Below the pieces are notes generated by a model. It did no database searches. It saw only the letters and a program-made list of their open reading frames with translations, and had not been told where the DNA came from. From Microbacterium enclense (lineage in GTDB: Bacteria > Actinomycetota > Actinomycetes > Actinomycetales > Microbacteriaceae), in the NCBI RefSeq assembly GCF_004022425.1, contig NZ_RBZY01000022.1, positions 1-54,165 on the forward strand: a DNA stretch of 54,165 bases, read 5' to 3'. The position numbers were made by a program, and so were the translations under genes. Every line of letters begins with the position of its first letter. Within the stretch, counting starts at the first letter, position 1. Positions 17,777 through 26,570 of the stretch are shown one piece after another.

Positions 17777-18679
17777 TCAGTAGTGCCACGGGACGTCCGA
17801 CCAGTCGGGGGCGCGCTTGTCGAGGAACGAATCGCGTCCCTCGGCCGCCTCGTCGGTGCCGTAGGCGAGGCGCGTGGCTTCGCCGGCGAACAGTTGCTGG
17901 CCGACGAGACCGTCGTCGACCGCGTTGAACGCGAACTTGAGCATGCGGATCGCGGTCGGCGACTTCGTCAGGATCGTGCGCGCCATCGCCAGCGCCTCGC
18001 GTTCGAGGTCGACGTGCGGGACGACCCGGTTGACCGCGCCCATCTCGTATGCGCGCTGCGCGGAGTACTCCTCGGCGAGGAAGAAGACCTCGCGCGCGAA
18101 CTTCTGCCCGATCTGGCGTGCGAAGTACGCCGAGCCGTAGCCGGCGTCGAACGATCCGACGTCGGCATCCGTCTGCTTGAACCGACCGTGCTCGGCGCTC
18201 GCGATCGAGAGGTCGCACACGACGTTCAGCGAGTGACCGCCACCCGCCGCCCACCCGGGAACGACCGCGATGACGACCTTGGGCATGAACCGGATCAGAC
18301 GCTGCACCTCGAGGATGTGCAGCCGCCCGGCGCGACCGTGGTCGGCGACGGCCGTCTCGTCGTCGGAGTACTTGTAGCCGTCGCGGCCCCGGATCCGCTG
18401 GTCTCCGCCCGAGCAGAACGCCCATCCGCCGTCCTTCGGGCTGGGCCCGTTGCCGGTGAGGAGCACGACGCCGATCCGGTGGTCCTGACGCGCGAGATCA
18501 AGGGCCCGGTACAGCTCGTCGACGGTGTGCGGCCGGAAGGCGTTGCGGACCTCGGGGCGGTCGAACGCGATCCGGGCCACCCGGCCGTCGTGCGTGACGT
18601 GGGCCGTGATGTCGGTGTAGTCCTCGGCACCGGGCGCCAGGGTCCACTCGGCCGGGTCGAAGATGTCGGAGACGCTCAC
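17777..18679 (-). CDS. menB: 1,4-Dihydroxy-2-naphthoyl-CoA synthase
   Basis: A 300-aa crotonase-fold enzyme that closes the naphthoate ring. Visible landmarks are the oxyanion-hole segment C-S-G-G-D-Q near 91, the G-W-A-A-G-G-G-H-S segment near 157, and the D-V-G-S-F-D-A-G-Y-G-S motif near 192 with the catalytic Asp found in MenB but not in ordinary enoyl-CoA hydratases. The start is GTG, 4 bp after the LLM oxidoreductase stop. It forms a run with menE and menA. Confidence 0.95.
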   Translation of the reverse strand: MSVSDIFDPAEWTLAPGAEDYTDITAHVTHDGRVARIAFDRPEVRNAFRPHTVDELYRALDLARQDHRIGVVLLTGNGPSPKDGGWAFCSGGDQRIRGRDGYKYSDDETAVADHGRAGRLHILEVQRLIRFMPKVVIAVVPGWAAGGGHSLNVVCDLSIASAEHGRFKQTDADVGSFDAGYGSAYFARQIGQKFAREVFFLAEEYSAQRAYEMGAVNRVVPHVDLEREALAMARTILTKSPTAIRMLKFAFNAVDDGLVGQQLFAGEATRLAYGTDEAAEGRDSFLDKRAPDWSDVPWHY

Positions 18680-18683
18680 GGGA

Positions 18684-19481
18684 TCAGGCGTTCTTGCTGT
18701 CCCGCCAGGCCAGCCAGCGCTCGACGATCGAGTAGTCCCAGTCCGGACCCGCGAACCCGAGCGTGAACAGGCGCGTGCCGGCGTCGTAGAGGGCGTCGGC
18801 GACGGTCTCGTCGCGGTCCTTCAGCTCGTTGGACACGACCAGGCCCGACAGATCGCGACCCTCCGTCTCGGCCCAGCGCTCGATGACCCCGAACTTGTGC
18901 GGCAGTTCGTCGGGGGTGACGAAGCTGTGCCAGATGTCGGCGTGGCGGGCGACGATGCGCAGCGTCTTCTGCTCGCCCTTGCCGCCGATCATGACCGGGA
19001 TCTTGCGGGTCGGGGCGGGGTTGAGCTTGCCCCAGCGCTCGACGATGCGGTCGAGGTCGGTCGCGAGGGCGTTCAGTCGCGACCCGGCGGTACCGAAGTC
19101 GTAGCCGTACTCGTCGTAGTCGCGCTGGAACCAGCCCGAGCCGGTGCCGAAGATGAAGCGACCGGTGTCGCCGCCCTTCTTGCTGATGTGGTCGACGGTG
19201 CGGGCCATGTCGGCCTGCAGGTCGGCGCCGCGGTAGCTGTTGCAGTTGACGAGGGCACCGAACTCGACGCGCTCGGTCTGCTCGGCCCAGGCCGCGAGCA
19301 TGGTCCACGACTCGAAGTGCTCGCCGTCGGGGTCGCCGTAGAGAGGGAAGAAGTGGTCCCAGTTGAACAGGATGTCGACGCCCATCTCTTCCAGCCGGAA
19401 GACGGCGTCGCGGATGTCGGAGTACTGCACGTGCTGCGGCTGGATCTGGACGCCGAGCCGGACCGGGGTGTCGAAGAGCAT
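18684..19481 (-). CDS. LLM-class F420-dependent oxidoreductase
   Basis: A 265-aa luciferase-like (TIM barrel) flavin/F420 oxidoreductase. It shows the N-W-D-H-F segment near 40, the N-C-N-S-Y-R strand, G-T-G-S-G-W-F-Q-R-D-Y near 118, and the P-V-M-I-G-G-K-G-E motif near 161, which together resemble F420-binding members. It probably reduces or oxidises a small molecule using F420H2; the substrate is unknown. It lies 4 bp upstream of menB on the same strand and is divergent from menC, so it is likely co-transcribed with men genes. A role in quinone metabolism is possible but only positional. Confidence 0.85.
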   Translation of the reverse strand: MLFDTPVRLGVQIQPQHVQYSDIRDAVFRLEEMGVDILFNWDHFFPLYGDPDGEHFESWTMLAAWAEQTERVEFGALVNCNSYRGADLQADMARTVDHISKKGGDTGRFIFGTGSGWFQRDYDEYGYDFGTAGSRLNALATDLDRIVERWGKLNPAPTRKIPVMIGGKGEQKTLRIVARHADIWHSFVTPDELPHKFGVIERWAETEGRDLSGLVVSNELKDRDETVADALYDAGTRLFTLGFAGPDWDYSIVERWLAWRDSKNA

Positions 19482-19528
19482 GCGGCCAGCCTATTCCCGG
19501 CGTCCGACGCCGAGGCCAGGATGGGGTG

Positions 19529-20530
19529 ATGAGTCCCCTCCCCCCGCTCGCCGACGTCCTCGCCACCGCCCGCGTGGTCGCCCTCCCCCTGGCCACCCGG
19601 TTCCGCGGCATCCGCACGCGGGAGGCCGTCGTGCTCGAGGGACCCGAGGGCTGGACGGAGTTCTCGCCCTTCGCCGAGTACGGCGATCCCGAGGCCGCGA
19701 CCTGGCTCGCCGCGGCGATCGAGTTCGGCTGGCATCCCACTCCCCCGCCGGTCCGCGCGAGCGTGGCCGTCAACGCGACCGTGCCCGCCGTCGCCGCGGC
19801 CGAGGTCGACGCGGTCCTCGCACGGTACGACGGATGCCGGACGGCCAAGGTCAAGGTCGCCGAAGCGGGGCAGGTGCTCGCCGACGATGTGGCGCGCGTG
19901 CGAGCGGTGCGCGCGGCGATGGGGCCCGAGGGGCGTGTCCGCATCGACGCCAACGGCGGATGGAACGTCGACGAGGCCGAACGCGCTGTGCACGCCCTGG
20001 CCGAGTTCGATCTCGAGTACATCGAGCAGCCGTGCGGGGAGGTCGAGGAGCTCGCGCAGCTGCGCGAACGCATCGGCTACCTCGACATCCCGATCGCCGC
20101 CGACGAGAGCGTGCGCAAGGCGGACGACCCGCTGCGCGTCGCACGCGCGGGCGCGGCCGACCTGCTGGTCATCAAGGCGCAGCCGCTCGGCGGTGTCCGT
20201 GCGGCGCTCGCGATCGTGGCGGAGGCCGGGCTCCCCGCCGTCGTCTCCAGCGCCCTCGACACCTCGGTGGGACTGTCCATGGGCCTGGCTCTGGCCGCGG
20301 CGCTCCCCGACCTCGACTACGACTGCGGGCTGGGCACCGCCGCCCTGTTCACCGCGGACGTCGTCGGCGCCCCGCTCCTCCCCGTGGGCGGATCACTCTC
20401 GGTGAGCCGCGCGACGCCGACGACGGCGACCCTCGACCGGGTCGAAGCTCCCACCGACCGGTGCGACTGGTGGCTGCAGCGCCTCGCGCGCTGCTATCGA
20501 CTTCTCGAGGACGACGTCACTCGAGGATGA
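19529..20530 (+). CDS. menC: o-Succinylbenzoate synthase
   Basis: A 333-aa enolase-superfamily enzyme that dehydrates SHCHC. The catalytic K-V-K pair lies near 106-110, metal-binding Asp in R-I-D-A-N-G-G near 137, Glu in E-Q-P near 165, Asp in A-A-D-E-S near 190, and the second catalytic Lys in V-I-K-A-Q-P near 213. AGGATGGGG lies just upstream; ATG 19529 or the overlapping in-frame GTG 19526 could be used. It is divergent from the LLM gene and overlaps the convergent tetR gene by 14 bp at the 3' ends. Confidence 0.93.
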   Translation: MSPLPPLADVLATARVVALPLATRFRGIRTREAVVLEGPEGWTEFSPFAEYGDPEAATWLAAAIEFGWHPTPPPVRASVAVNATVPAVAAAEVDAVLARYDGCRTAKVKVAEAGQVLADDVARVRAVRAAMGPEGRVRIDANGGWNVDEAERAVHALAEFDLEYIEQPCGEVEELAQLRERIGYLDIPIAADESVRKADDPLRVARAGAADLLVIKAQPLGGVRAALAIVAEAGLPAVVSSALDTSVGLSMGLALAAALPDLDYDCGLGTAALFTADVVGAPLLPVGGSLSVSRATPTTATLDRVEAPTDRCDWWLQRLARCYRLLEDDVTRG

Positions 20531-21143
20531 GCGTCAGGAGGTGGGAGAGGCGCGCGGCGAGCTCCGGCTGCGCGGCGCGCGGGTCGCGTCCGGCGATGAG
20601 CGCGTGCTCGGTCGCCGACACCCACATCGACAGCAGCAGCTCCGTCGCCGCCTCCGGGGGGACACGCAGGCGCAGCCCGCGCGCCTCGGCGACGTCGCTC
20701 ACGAGCTGCGAGACGTTCTCGCTCAGTCCTCGGTCGAGCGCGAGGTAGGCGACCGCGAAGTCGGTGTTGCGCAGAGCCTGCGTCCGGATCTCCGCGTTCA
20801 GCAGCACGTCGAGGCGGTCCTGAGCGGCGACCTCGAGCACCTGCTGCACGAGGTTGCGCAGCTCCGTGTGGGCGTCCAGATCTTCGGCCTCGAGTGAGGC
20901 GATGCGCGCGCGCAACGACGCCAGCGTCGTCTCAGCCGACCGCTCGCACAGCGCGAGGAACAGCTCCTCCTTGGAGGCGAAGTTCGAATAGAAGGCTCCC
21001 CGGGTGAAGCCGGCGCGCTCGCAGATGGCCTCCACGGACGACGCGTCGATCCCCTCCTCGGCGAACAGCTGGGCCGCGGCATCCATCAACCGGGTCCGGG
21101 TGTTCTCCCGTCGTCGCGACGGCGCCGATGCGGTGTCGGTCAT
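20517..21143 (-). CDS. TetR/AcrR-family repressor
   Basis: A 208-aa regulator with an N-terminal TetR helix-turn-helix at about 15-62, including the F-A-E-E-G segment, the recognition helix R-A-G-F-T-R-G-A-F-Y and F-A-S-K-E-E-L. The C-terminal ligand/dimer domain is divergent, as usual. It starts at ATG with GAGGAG 8 nt before it, 123 bp from the divergent MMPL start. Two palindromes in that gap are its likely operators, so it probably represses the MMPL-YhgE operon and itself until a lipid-like or hydrophobic ligand binds. The ligand is unknown. Confidence 0.9.
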   Translation of the reverse strand: MTDTASAPSRRRENTRTRLMDAAAQLFAEEGIDASSVEAICERAGFTRGAFYSNFASKEELFLALCERSAETTLASLRARIASLEAEDLDAHTELRNLVQQVLEVAAQDRLDVLLNAEIRTQALRNTDFAVAYLALDRGLSENVSQLVSDVAEARGLRLRVPPEAATELLLSMWVSATEHALIAGRDPRAAQPELAARLSHLLTLILE

Positions 21144-21202
21144 TGCCGTGCTCCTCGGGTTTCACGGGCGAGACTCAGGTTGAGCCCGCCCCCTCCTGAC
21201 TA

Positions 21203-21220
21203 CGATACAGTGTTGTATCC
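21203..21220. promoter_or_regulatory. TetR operator-like palindrome 1
   Basis: The 18-mer CGATACAGTGTTGTATCC contains GATACA and TGTATC as a perfect 6-bp inverted repeat with a 4-nt spacer. It lies between the divergent tetR and MMPL genes and abuts a near-identical second copy. Inferred as a repressor site from symmetry and position. Confidence 0.7.
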
Positions 21221-21237
21221 GATACGGTGCTGTATCG
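21220..21237. promoter_or_regulatory. TetR operator-like palindrome 2
   Basis: The 18-mer CGATACGGTGCTGTATCG matches site 1 at 15 of 18 positions and is a perfect 6-bp inverted repeat (CGATAC/GTATCG). The two sites are offset by 17 bp and share one base, so two TetR dimers could bind side by side. The pair ends 29 bp before the MMPL GTG. Confidence 0.7.
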
Positions 21238-21266
21238 ACCCACCGCCGACCTCGGGAGCAGCCACC

Positions 21267-24068
21267 GTGTCCACTTTCCTGTACACCCTGGGCCGCTGGT
21301 CGTACCGCCACCCCTGGCGCGTCCTGTCGGCCTGGCTGCTCATCCTCGCGCTCGCCGGTGGCGGGGTGGCGCTCTTCGCCAAGGGCACCGACAACACCTT
21401 CGCGATCCCCGGTACCGAGTCGCAGGCGGGTCTCGAGATGCTCTCGCGCACCTTCCCGCAGGTGAGCGGCGCGGGCGCCGACATCGTCGTCGTCTCGGCG
21501 GACGGTGCGAGCGTGCGGGATCAGGCGTATCAGGATGCCATCGGCACCACCGTCTCCGACATCGAGAAGCTCGACTTCGTCGAGGCCGTGACCAACCCCT
21601 TCGACGAGCGGATCTCCGGCGGCGTATCGGACGACGGTCGGGCCGCCATCGTCCGCATCCAGTTCTCCGGCGAGGCCACCGCGGTGCCGGCCGCCACCGA
21701 GGAGGGCCTTCGCGAGGACACCACGGCTCTCGGCGACACCCTGCCCTCCGGCTCGCAAGCGGTCCTCGGCGGACAGCTGTTCGCCACCGAGATCCCGGGT
21801 GCGAGCATCACGGAAGCGCTGGGCGTCGTGATCGCCGCGATCGTGCTGATGCTGACATTCCGCTCGTTCCTCGTGGCCGGGATGCCACTGGCCACCGCGA
21901 TCCTCGGCGTGGCGCTCTCGGTCGCCCTCATCTTCATCGCGACGGGCTTCGCGACGGTGTCGTCGACGACCCCGCTGCTGGCGGTCATGCTGGGCCTCGC
22001 CGTCGGCATCGACTACGCCCTCTTCATCGTGTCGCGACATCAAGACCAGGTGCGCGAGGGGATGGACCCCGAGGAATCGGCCGCGCGGGCCACCGGCACC
22101 GCCGGGTCGGCCGTGGTGTTCGCGGGGATCACGGTGCTCATCGCCCTCATCGGCCTGGGGTTCGCCGGCATCCCGTTCCTGACGACCATGGGCGTAGCCG
22201 CCTCCGTCGCCGTCGCCATCGCGGTGTGCATTGGGCTGACCCTGACGCCCGCGTTCCTCGGCTTCGCGAAGGGCCGCGTCGTCGGCTGGCGCCGACGCAC
22301 GGCCGCGACGGCCGACAAGCGCGCGCACGGCCCGGCTGCGCGGTGGGTCGGGCTGATCACGAAGCACCCCGTCGTCACCACGGTGTCGATCATCGGGCTC
22401 CTCGGCGTCACCGCCATCCCCGCGGGCAGCCTCGCCCTCACCCTCCCCACCGCCGGCCAGCTGCCGCCCGGCAACGAGGCGCGCACCGCGTACGAACTCA
22501 CCGAGGAGTACTTCGGTCCGGGCGCCAACGGCCCGCTCATCATGACCGGCACGATCGTGACCTCCAACGACCCGCTGACGCTGATGCAGAACATCGGCGA
22601 CGAGGTCGCGAAGATCCCCGGCGTCGCCGAGGTCGCTCTGGCCACGCCTAATGAGACGGCCGACACCGGCATCGTCCAGATCGTGCCCGAGACGGGTCCG
22701 GAGGACCCCCGCACGGCAGATCTGGTGCGGGAGCTCCGCGGCGCCGAAGACCGCCTGTACGACGAGTTCGGCGTCCGCCTGCTGGTCACCGGCTATACCG
22801 CGGTCACCATCGACATCTCCGATCAGCTCGGCGCCGCACTGCTCCCGTTCGGCCTGTTCGTCGTCGGCCTCTCCCTCATCCTCCTCATGATCGTCTTCCG
22901 CTCGATCTGGGTGCCCCTCACCGCCGCCGGCGGCTATCTGCTGTCGGTCGGTGCGTCATTCGGTGTCGTCGCGGCGGTGTTCGAGTGGGGGTGGTTCGCC
23001 GACGCCCTCCACGTTGCGAAGGTCGGACCGATCATCAGCTTCATGCCGATCGTCCTCATGGGTGTGCTGTTCGGACTCGCCATGGACTACCAGGTGTTCC
23101 TGGTCTCGCGCATGCGCGAGGACTACGTCCACGCCACCCGGGACGGCCGAACGCCCCGGGAGGTGGCGCTCGGCGCCGTCCGCAGCGGTTTCCAGGGCTC
23201 GGCCCGCGTCGTCGTGGCCGCCGCGGTCATCATGTTCTCGGTGTTCGTCGCGTTCGTCCCGGAAGGCGACTCGAGCCTCAAGCCGATCGCACTGGGTCTC
23301 GCCGTCGGCGTCGCCGTCGACGCGTTCCTCGTGCGCATGACCCTGGTCCCGGCGATCCTGGCACTCCTCGGAGCGAAGGCCTGGTGGATGCCACGGTGGC
23401 TCGACCGCCTGCTCCCCAAGCTCGACGTCGAGGGCGAGGCCGTCGAACGCGAGATCGGCCTGCGCGAGTGGCCGAGCGAGCCGGCCATCGCGGTGGCCGC
23501 CGACGAGTTGCGCGCCGCCACCGCCTCGGACGACGACGAACCGGCGTTCGCCGACGTGAACCTTCGGGTCGGGTACGGCGGCACGCTGCTCGTGACCGGT
23601 GAGACCCGCGTCACCCGTCCGGTGCTGCTCGCGCTCGCGGGACGCCTCTCCGCCATCGAGGGGCGCCTACGCGTCGACGGGCTCCTGCTTCCCGAACGAG
23701 CGGGCGCCGTACGCTCCCGCGTCGGGCTGGCACTGCTCGACGACGCCGAGACCGCTGTCGACGAGGTCACCCGCGCACTGGCGGGCCGCACACGCCTCGC
23801 CGTCCTGTGCGACGTCGACCGTCTCGACGCCGACGCGCGCGACGACATCGCCGAAGCCCTGCGGCGGGCGGCCGTCGCCGCGCGCGAACGCGGAGACGAC
23901 GCGGAGTCCGCGTTCACGCTCGTCGTGTCGGCCCGCGACGAGCGCCGCGCCCTCGCGCTGCTCGCCGACGCGCACCGACCCGATGTGACCTCGCTGGCCC
24001 TGCCCGCACCGCACCGGCACCGCCCGGCCCCCGAGTCCTCCCCCGATCTCTCCGAGGTGTTCGCATGA
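21267..24068 (+). CDS. MMPL (RND-type) transporter with C-terminal degenerate ABC-ATPase-like domain
   Basis: A 933-aa protein. Residues about 1-700 are an MMPL transporter: 11-12 membrane helices, two large external loops, and the duplicated G-L-x-x-x-D-Y motif (G-I-D-Y-A-L-F-I-V-S-R near 251 and A-M-D-Y-Q-V-F-L-V-S-R near 608) with proton-relay Asp. MMPLs export lipids, siderophores or drugs using the proton gradient. Residues about 760-905 are an added cytoplasmic domain that looks like an ABC nucleotide-binding domain with its Walker A loop lost: G-G-T-L-L-V-T-G-E-T-R-V-T-R-P then L-L-A-L-A-G-R-L and R-L-R-V-D-G. The start is GTG with GGGAG before it; a longer in-frame extension would cross the operators. 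It is coupled to the YhgE gene by ATGA. Confidence 0.88.
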   Translation: MSTFLYTLGRWSYRHPWRVLSAWLLILALAGGGVALFAKGTDNTFAIPGTESQAGLEMLSRTFPQVSGAGADIVVVSADGASVRDQAYQDAIGTTVSDIEKLDFVEAVTNPFDERISGGVSDDGRAAIVRIQFSGEATAVPAATEEGLREDTTALGDTLPSGSQAVLGGQLFATEIPGASITEALGVVIAAIVLMLTFRSFLVAGMPLATAILGVALSVALIFIATGFATVSSTTPLLAVMLGLAVGIDYALFIVSRHQDQVREGMDPEESAARATGTAGSAVVFAGITVLIALIGLGFAGIPFLTTMGVAASVAVAIAVCIGLTLTPAFLGFAKGRVVGWRRRTAATADKRAHGPAARWVGLITKHPVVTTVSIIGLLGVTAIPAGSLALTLPTAGQLPPGNEARTAYELTEEYFGPGANGPLIMTGTIVTSNDPLTLMQNIGDEVAKIPGVAEVALATPNETADTGIVQIVPETGPEDPRTADLVRELRGAEDRLYDEFGVRLLVTGYTAVTIDISDQLGAALLPFGLFVVGLSLILLMIVFRSIWVPLTAAGGYLLSVGASFGVVAAVFEWGWFADALHVAKVGPIISFMPIVLMGVLFGLAMDYQVFLVSRMREDYVHATRDGRTPREVALGAVRSGFQGSARVVVAAAVIMFSVFVAFVPEGDSSLKPIALGLAVGVAVDAFLVRMTLVPAILALLGAKAWWMPRWLDRLLPKLDVEGEAVEREIGLREWPSEPAIAVAADELRAATASDDDEPAFADVNLRVGYGGTLLVTGETRVTRPVLLALAGRLSAIEGRLRVDGLLLPERAGAVRSRVGLALLDDAETAVDEVTRALAGRTRLAVLCDVDRLDADARDDIAEALRRAAVAARERGDDAESAFTLVVSARDERRALALLADAHRPDVTSLALPAPHRHRPAPESSPDLSEVFA

Positions 24069-26407
24069 CCGTCCCCGTCGAGCGCTCCCGCTCGCGTCGC
24101 CCCGTCACCTGGCTCACCCTGATCGGCGTGCTTCTGCTGCCCGCCGTGATCGGCGGCATCCTCGTCGGTGCGCTCTACAACCCGACAGACCGTCTCGACA
24201 ACATCACCGCGGCGATCGTCAACGACGACGAAGCGGTCGAGCTCAACGGCCAGCTCGTGCCACTCGGACGTCAGCTCACCGGCGGACTCGTCCAGGGCGC
24301 CGACGACCAGCCGAGCAACATCGACTGGGTCATCTCCAACGACGACGACGCCGCGTCCGGCCTCGCCGACGGCACCTACACCGCGGTCGTGACGATCCCC
24401 GAGAACTTCACCGCGGCCGCCCTCTCCACCCGACCCGGCGAGACGCCGGAACAGGCCACCATCGGAGTCCAGACCGCGCCCGACGCGCGCGTCGTCGACG
24501 GGGCGATCACCGCGCAGCTGGCATCCACCGCCTCCTCCGTCTTCGGCAGCGAGCTGTCGTCGCAGTACCTGACCAACGTCTTCCTCGGGTTCACCACGCT
24601 CGGCGAGCAATTGGGCGACGCCGCCAGCGGTGCGCAGCAGCTCGCCGACGGCGCCGGCCAGGCGGCCGACGGGGCGTTCGCGCTGCGCGACGGGTTCGGG
24701 CCCCTGTCGTCCGGAGCGCTACAGCTCTCCAGCGGCGTGGGCGCCCTGGCCACCGGGACGGATCAGCTCGCCGACGGAGCGGGTCAGGCAGCGACCGGCG
24801 CCGAGCAGCTCGCGGCCGGAACGGTCCCCCTCGCCGCCGGCGCGGCTCAGGTCGCCGACGGCGCGGGTCAGCTCTCGAGCGGTGCCGCGCTCCTCGCCCC
24901 CGGCGCGACGCAGCTCGCCGACGGGGCCACCCAGCTCGGCGTCGGGACGCGGGACGCGGCCGCCGGCGTCGGACGCCTGGGCACGGGCATGGATGCCGTC
25001 GCCGACGGCAACCGGCAGCTCGCGACCGAGGTCAGCGCGATCGCGGATGCCATTCCGCCGGGGTTCGAACAGGCCGCCAAGGACGTGGCCGCCGCCGCCC
25101 CGCGCGTGAACACCGCGCTCGCGACCGCCGCCGCCGACCTGCAGCGGCTCGCGGACTCCTGCGACTCGACGGCGACACCGGAACTGTGCGCCCAGCTGCG
25201 CGCCGCGTCCGACCGCGCGAACGCCGCCCTGCCCGAGGCGCAGCAGACCGTCACCGACATCGGCGACATCGCGGGGCAGGCCGCCGAACTCCCCGCCGGG
25301 GTGCGCGCGATCGCCGCCGCCAACACCCAGCTCGCTGACGCCTCGACCGAGCTGGCCGCGGGCGCGCGCGACGCCGAGAGCGGGCTGAACGACATCGCCA
25401 CCGGCGTCGACGGCCTCGCCGCCGGAGCCACCGGGCTCGCCGACGGCGCCCGTCAGGTGCAGTCGGGCGCGGCAGCCCTCGACACCGGCGCGCAGGGCGT
25501 CGCCGGCGGACTCGCGCAGACGCGCGACGGCGCCGCGCTCGTCGCGGGCGGTGTCCGGGGCCTCTCCGACGGCGCGTCACAGCTCGCGACGGGTGCCCAG
25601 GATGCCGCGTCCGGGGCGTCGCAGTTCGCGACGGGAGTCGACAGCGCCGGCGACGGAGCCTCTCAGCTGGCCGACGGCGTGGAGCAGGTGGCATCCGGCA
25701 CCTCCTCCCTCGCTGACGGCCTCGACACCGCCGTCGCGCAGATCCCGACGTACACCGACGACCAGGCCACGAGCCTTGCGAAGGTCGTCGCCGATCCCGT
25801 CTCGACGACCGGCGTGAGCGACTCGCTGTTCGGCGTCTCTGCCGTGCCGCTGCTGGCGATGGCCGTGCTGTGGTTCGGCGCTCTCGCTTCCTTCGTGGTG
25901 TTCCAGGCCGTCTCGGCGCGGGCGCTCACGAGCCGACGCGCCTCCGGCCTGGTCGCCCTCCGCGGCTTCGCCCCCGCGGCGATCGTCGGCGCCGTGCAGG
26001 GCCTGCTGGTCGCGGGCGTCGTTCAGGTGGCATCCGACTACGACTGGAGCGACTGGGCTCTCTTCGCGCTGGTGTGCATCGCCGCCGGTGTGGCGTTCGC
26101 CGCGGTGAATCAGGCGCTCGTGGCCGTGTTCGGCGGGGCGGGTCGCTGGATCGCGGCGATCGTGGGAGCCCTGGCGCTGGCGGCCAACATCGTCTCGACG
26201 GTGCCGCCCGTTCTCGCGGGGCTCGCGTCGCTGCTGCCGACCTCCCCGGCCTACAGCTCGATGCTCGGGGCTCTCGCCTCGTCGGGCGGCGTCGGCGCCG
26301 GGATCGTGGGCCTCGCGGTGTGGGCGGTGCTCGCGCTGATCGTCACCACGCTCGTCGTGATCCGGCGCCGCACCGCGTCCCTCCGCGCCGCCGCCCAGCC
26401 CGTGTAG
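24065..26407 (+). CDS. YhgE/Pip-family membrane protein with 37 heptad repeats
   Basis: A 780-aa membrane protein. One helix near 14-38 is followed by a large external region and five or six C-terminal helices (about 600-770), the YhgE/Pip and ABC-2-type layout. The external region holds two runs of the known x-x-x-L-x-x-G type heptad with Gly at a fixed place: about 19 units at 192-324 (Q-L-A-D-G-A-G and variants) and about 18 at 429-554. A non-repeat linker between them has two Cys. The repeats probably form a long helical stalk or coiled coil outside the membrane. ATG overlaps the MMPL stop by 4 nt, so both proteins are likely made in fixed ratio and work together in export or cell-envelope assembly. 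The ligand is unknown. Confidence 0.9.
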   Translation: MTVPVERSRSRRPVTWLTLIGVLLLPAVIGGILVGALYNPTDRLDNITAAIVNDDEAVELNGQLVPLGRQLTGGLVQGADDQPSNIDWVISNDDDAASGLADGTYTAVVTIPENFTAAALSTRPGETPEQATIGVQTAPDARVVDGAITAQLASTASSVFGSELSSQYLTNVFLGFTTLGEQLGDAASGAQQLADGAGQAADGAFALRDGFGPLSSGALQLSSGVGALATGTDQLADGAGQAATGAEQLAAGTVPLAAGAAQVADGAGQLSSGAALLAPGATQLADGATQLGVGTRDAAAGVGRLGTGMDAVADGNRQLATEVSAIADAIPPGFEQAAKDVAAAAPRVNTALATAAADLQRLADSCDSTATPELCAQLRAASDRANAALPEAQQTVTDIGDIAGQAAELPAGVRAIAAANTQLADASTELAAGARDAESGLNDIATGVDGLAAGATGLADGARQVQSGAAALDTGAQGVAGGLAQTRDGAALVAGGVRGLSDGASQLATGAQDAASGASQFATGVDSAGDGASQLADGVEQVASGTSSLADGLDTAVAQIPTYTDDQATSLAKVVADPVSTTGVSDSLFGVSAVPLLAMAVLWFGALASFVVFQAVSARALTSRRASGLVALRGFAPAAIVGAVQGLLVAGVVQVASDYDWSDWALFALVCIAAGVAFAAVNQALVAVFGGAGRWIAAIVGALALAANIVSTVPPVLAGLASLLPTSPAYSSMLGALASSGGVGAGIVGLAVWAVLALIVTTLVVIRRRTASLRAAAQPV

Positions 26408-26472
26408 CGGCCCGGGGGCGAGTGTCGTGTGGAGTCGTGCCGTGCTGCGCGCGCGATCGGACCGCGACATGG

Positions 26473-26533
26473 GTTGAGTGTCCAAGACACGCGGACGACC
26501 CGACCGTTCGTCCGCGTGTCGTGGACACTGAAC
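26473..26533. repeat. 61-bp palindromic element, copy A
   Basis: 25-bp arms flank an 11-nt variable centre. Over the inner 21 bp the arms pair with one mismatch (left 26478-26498, right 26508-26528). Each arm contains a smaller inverted repeat of the type GTGTC-caa-GACAC. Copies B and C have the same length and arms. It lies between yhgE and the DUF559 gene. Confidence 0.85.
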
Positions 26534-26570
26534 GCGGGCGGGGTGGCGGACACGCACCTTCCTCCCCAGG

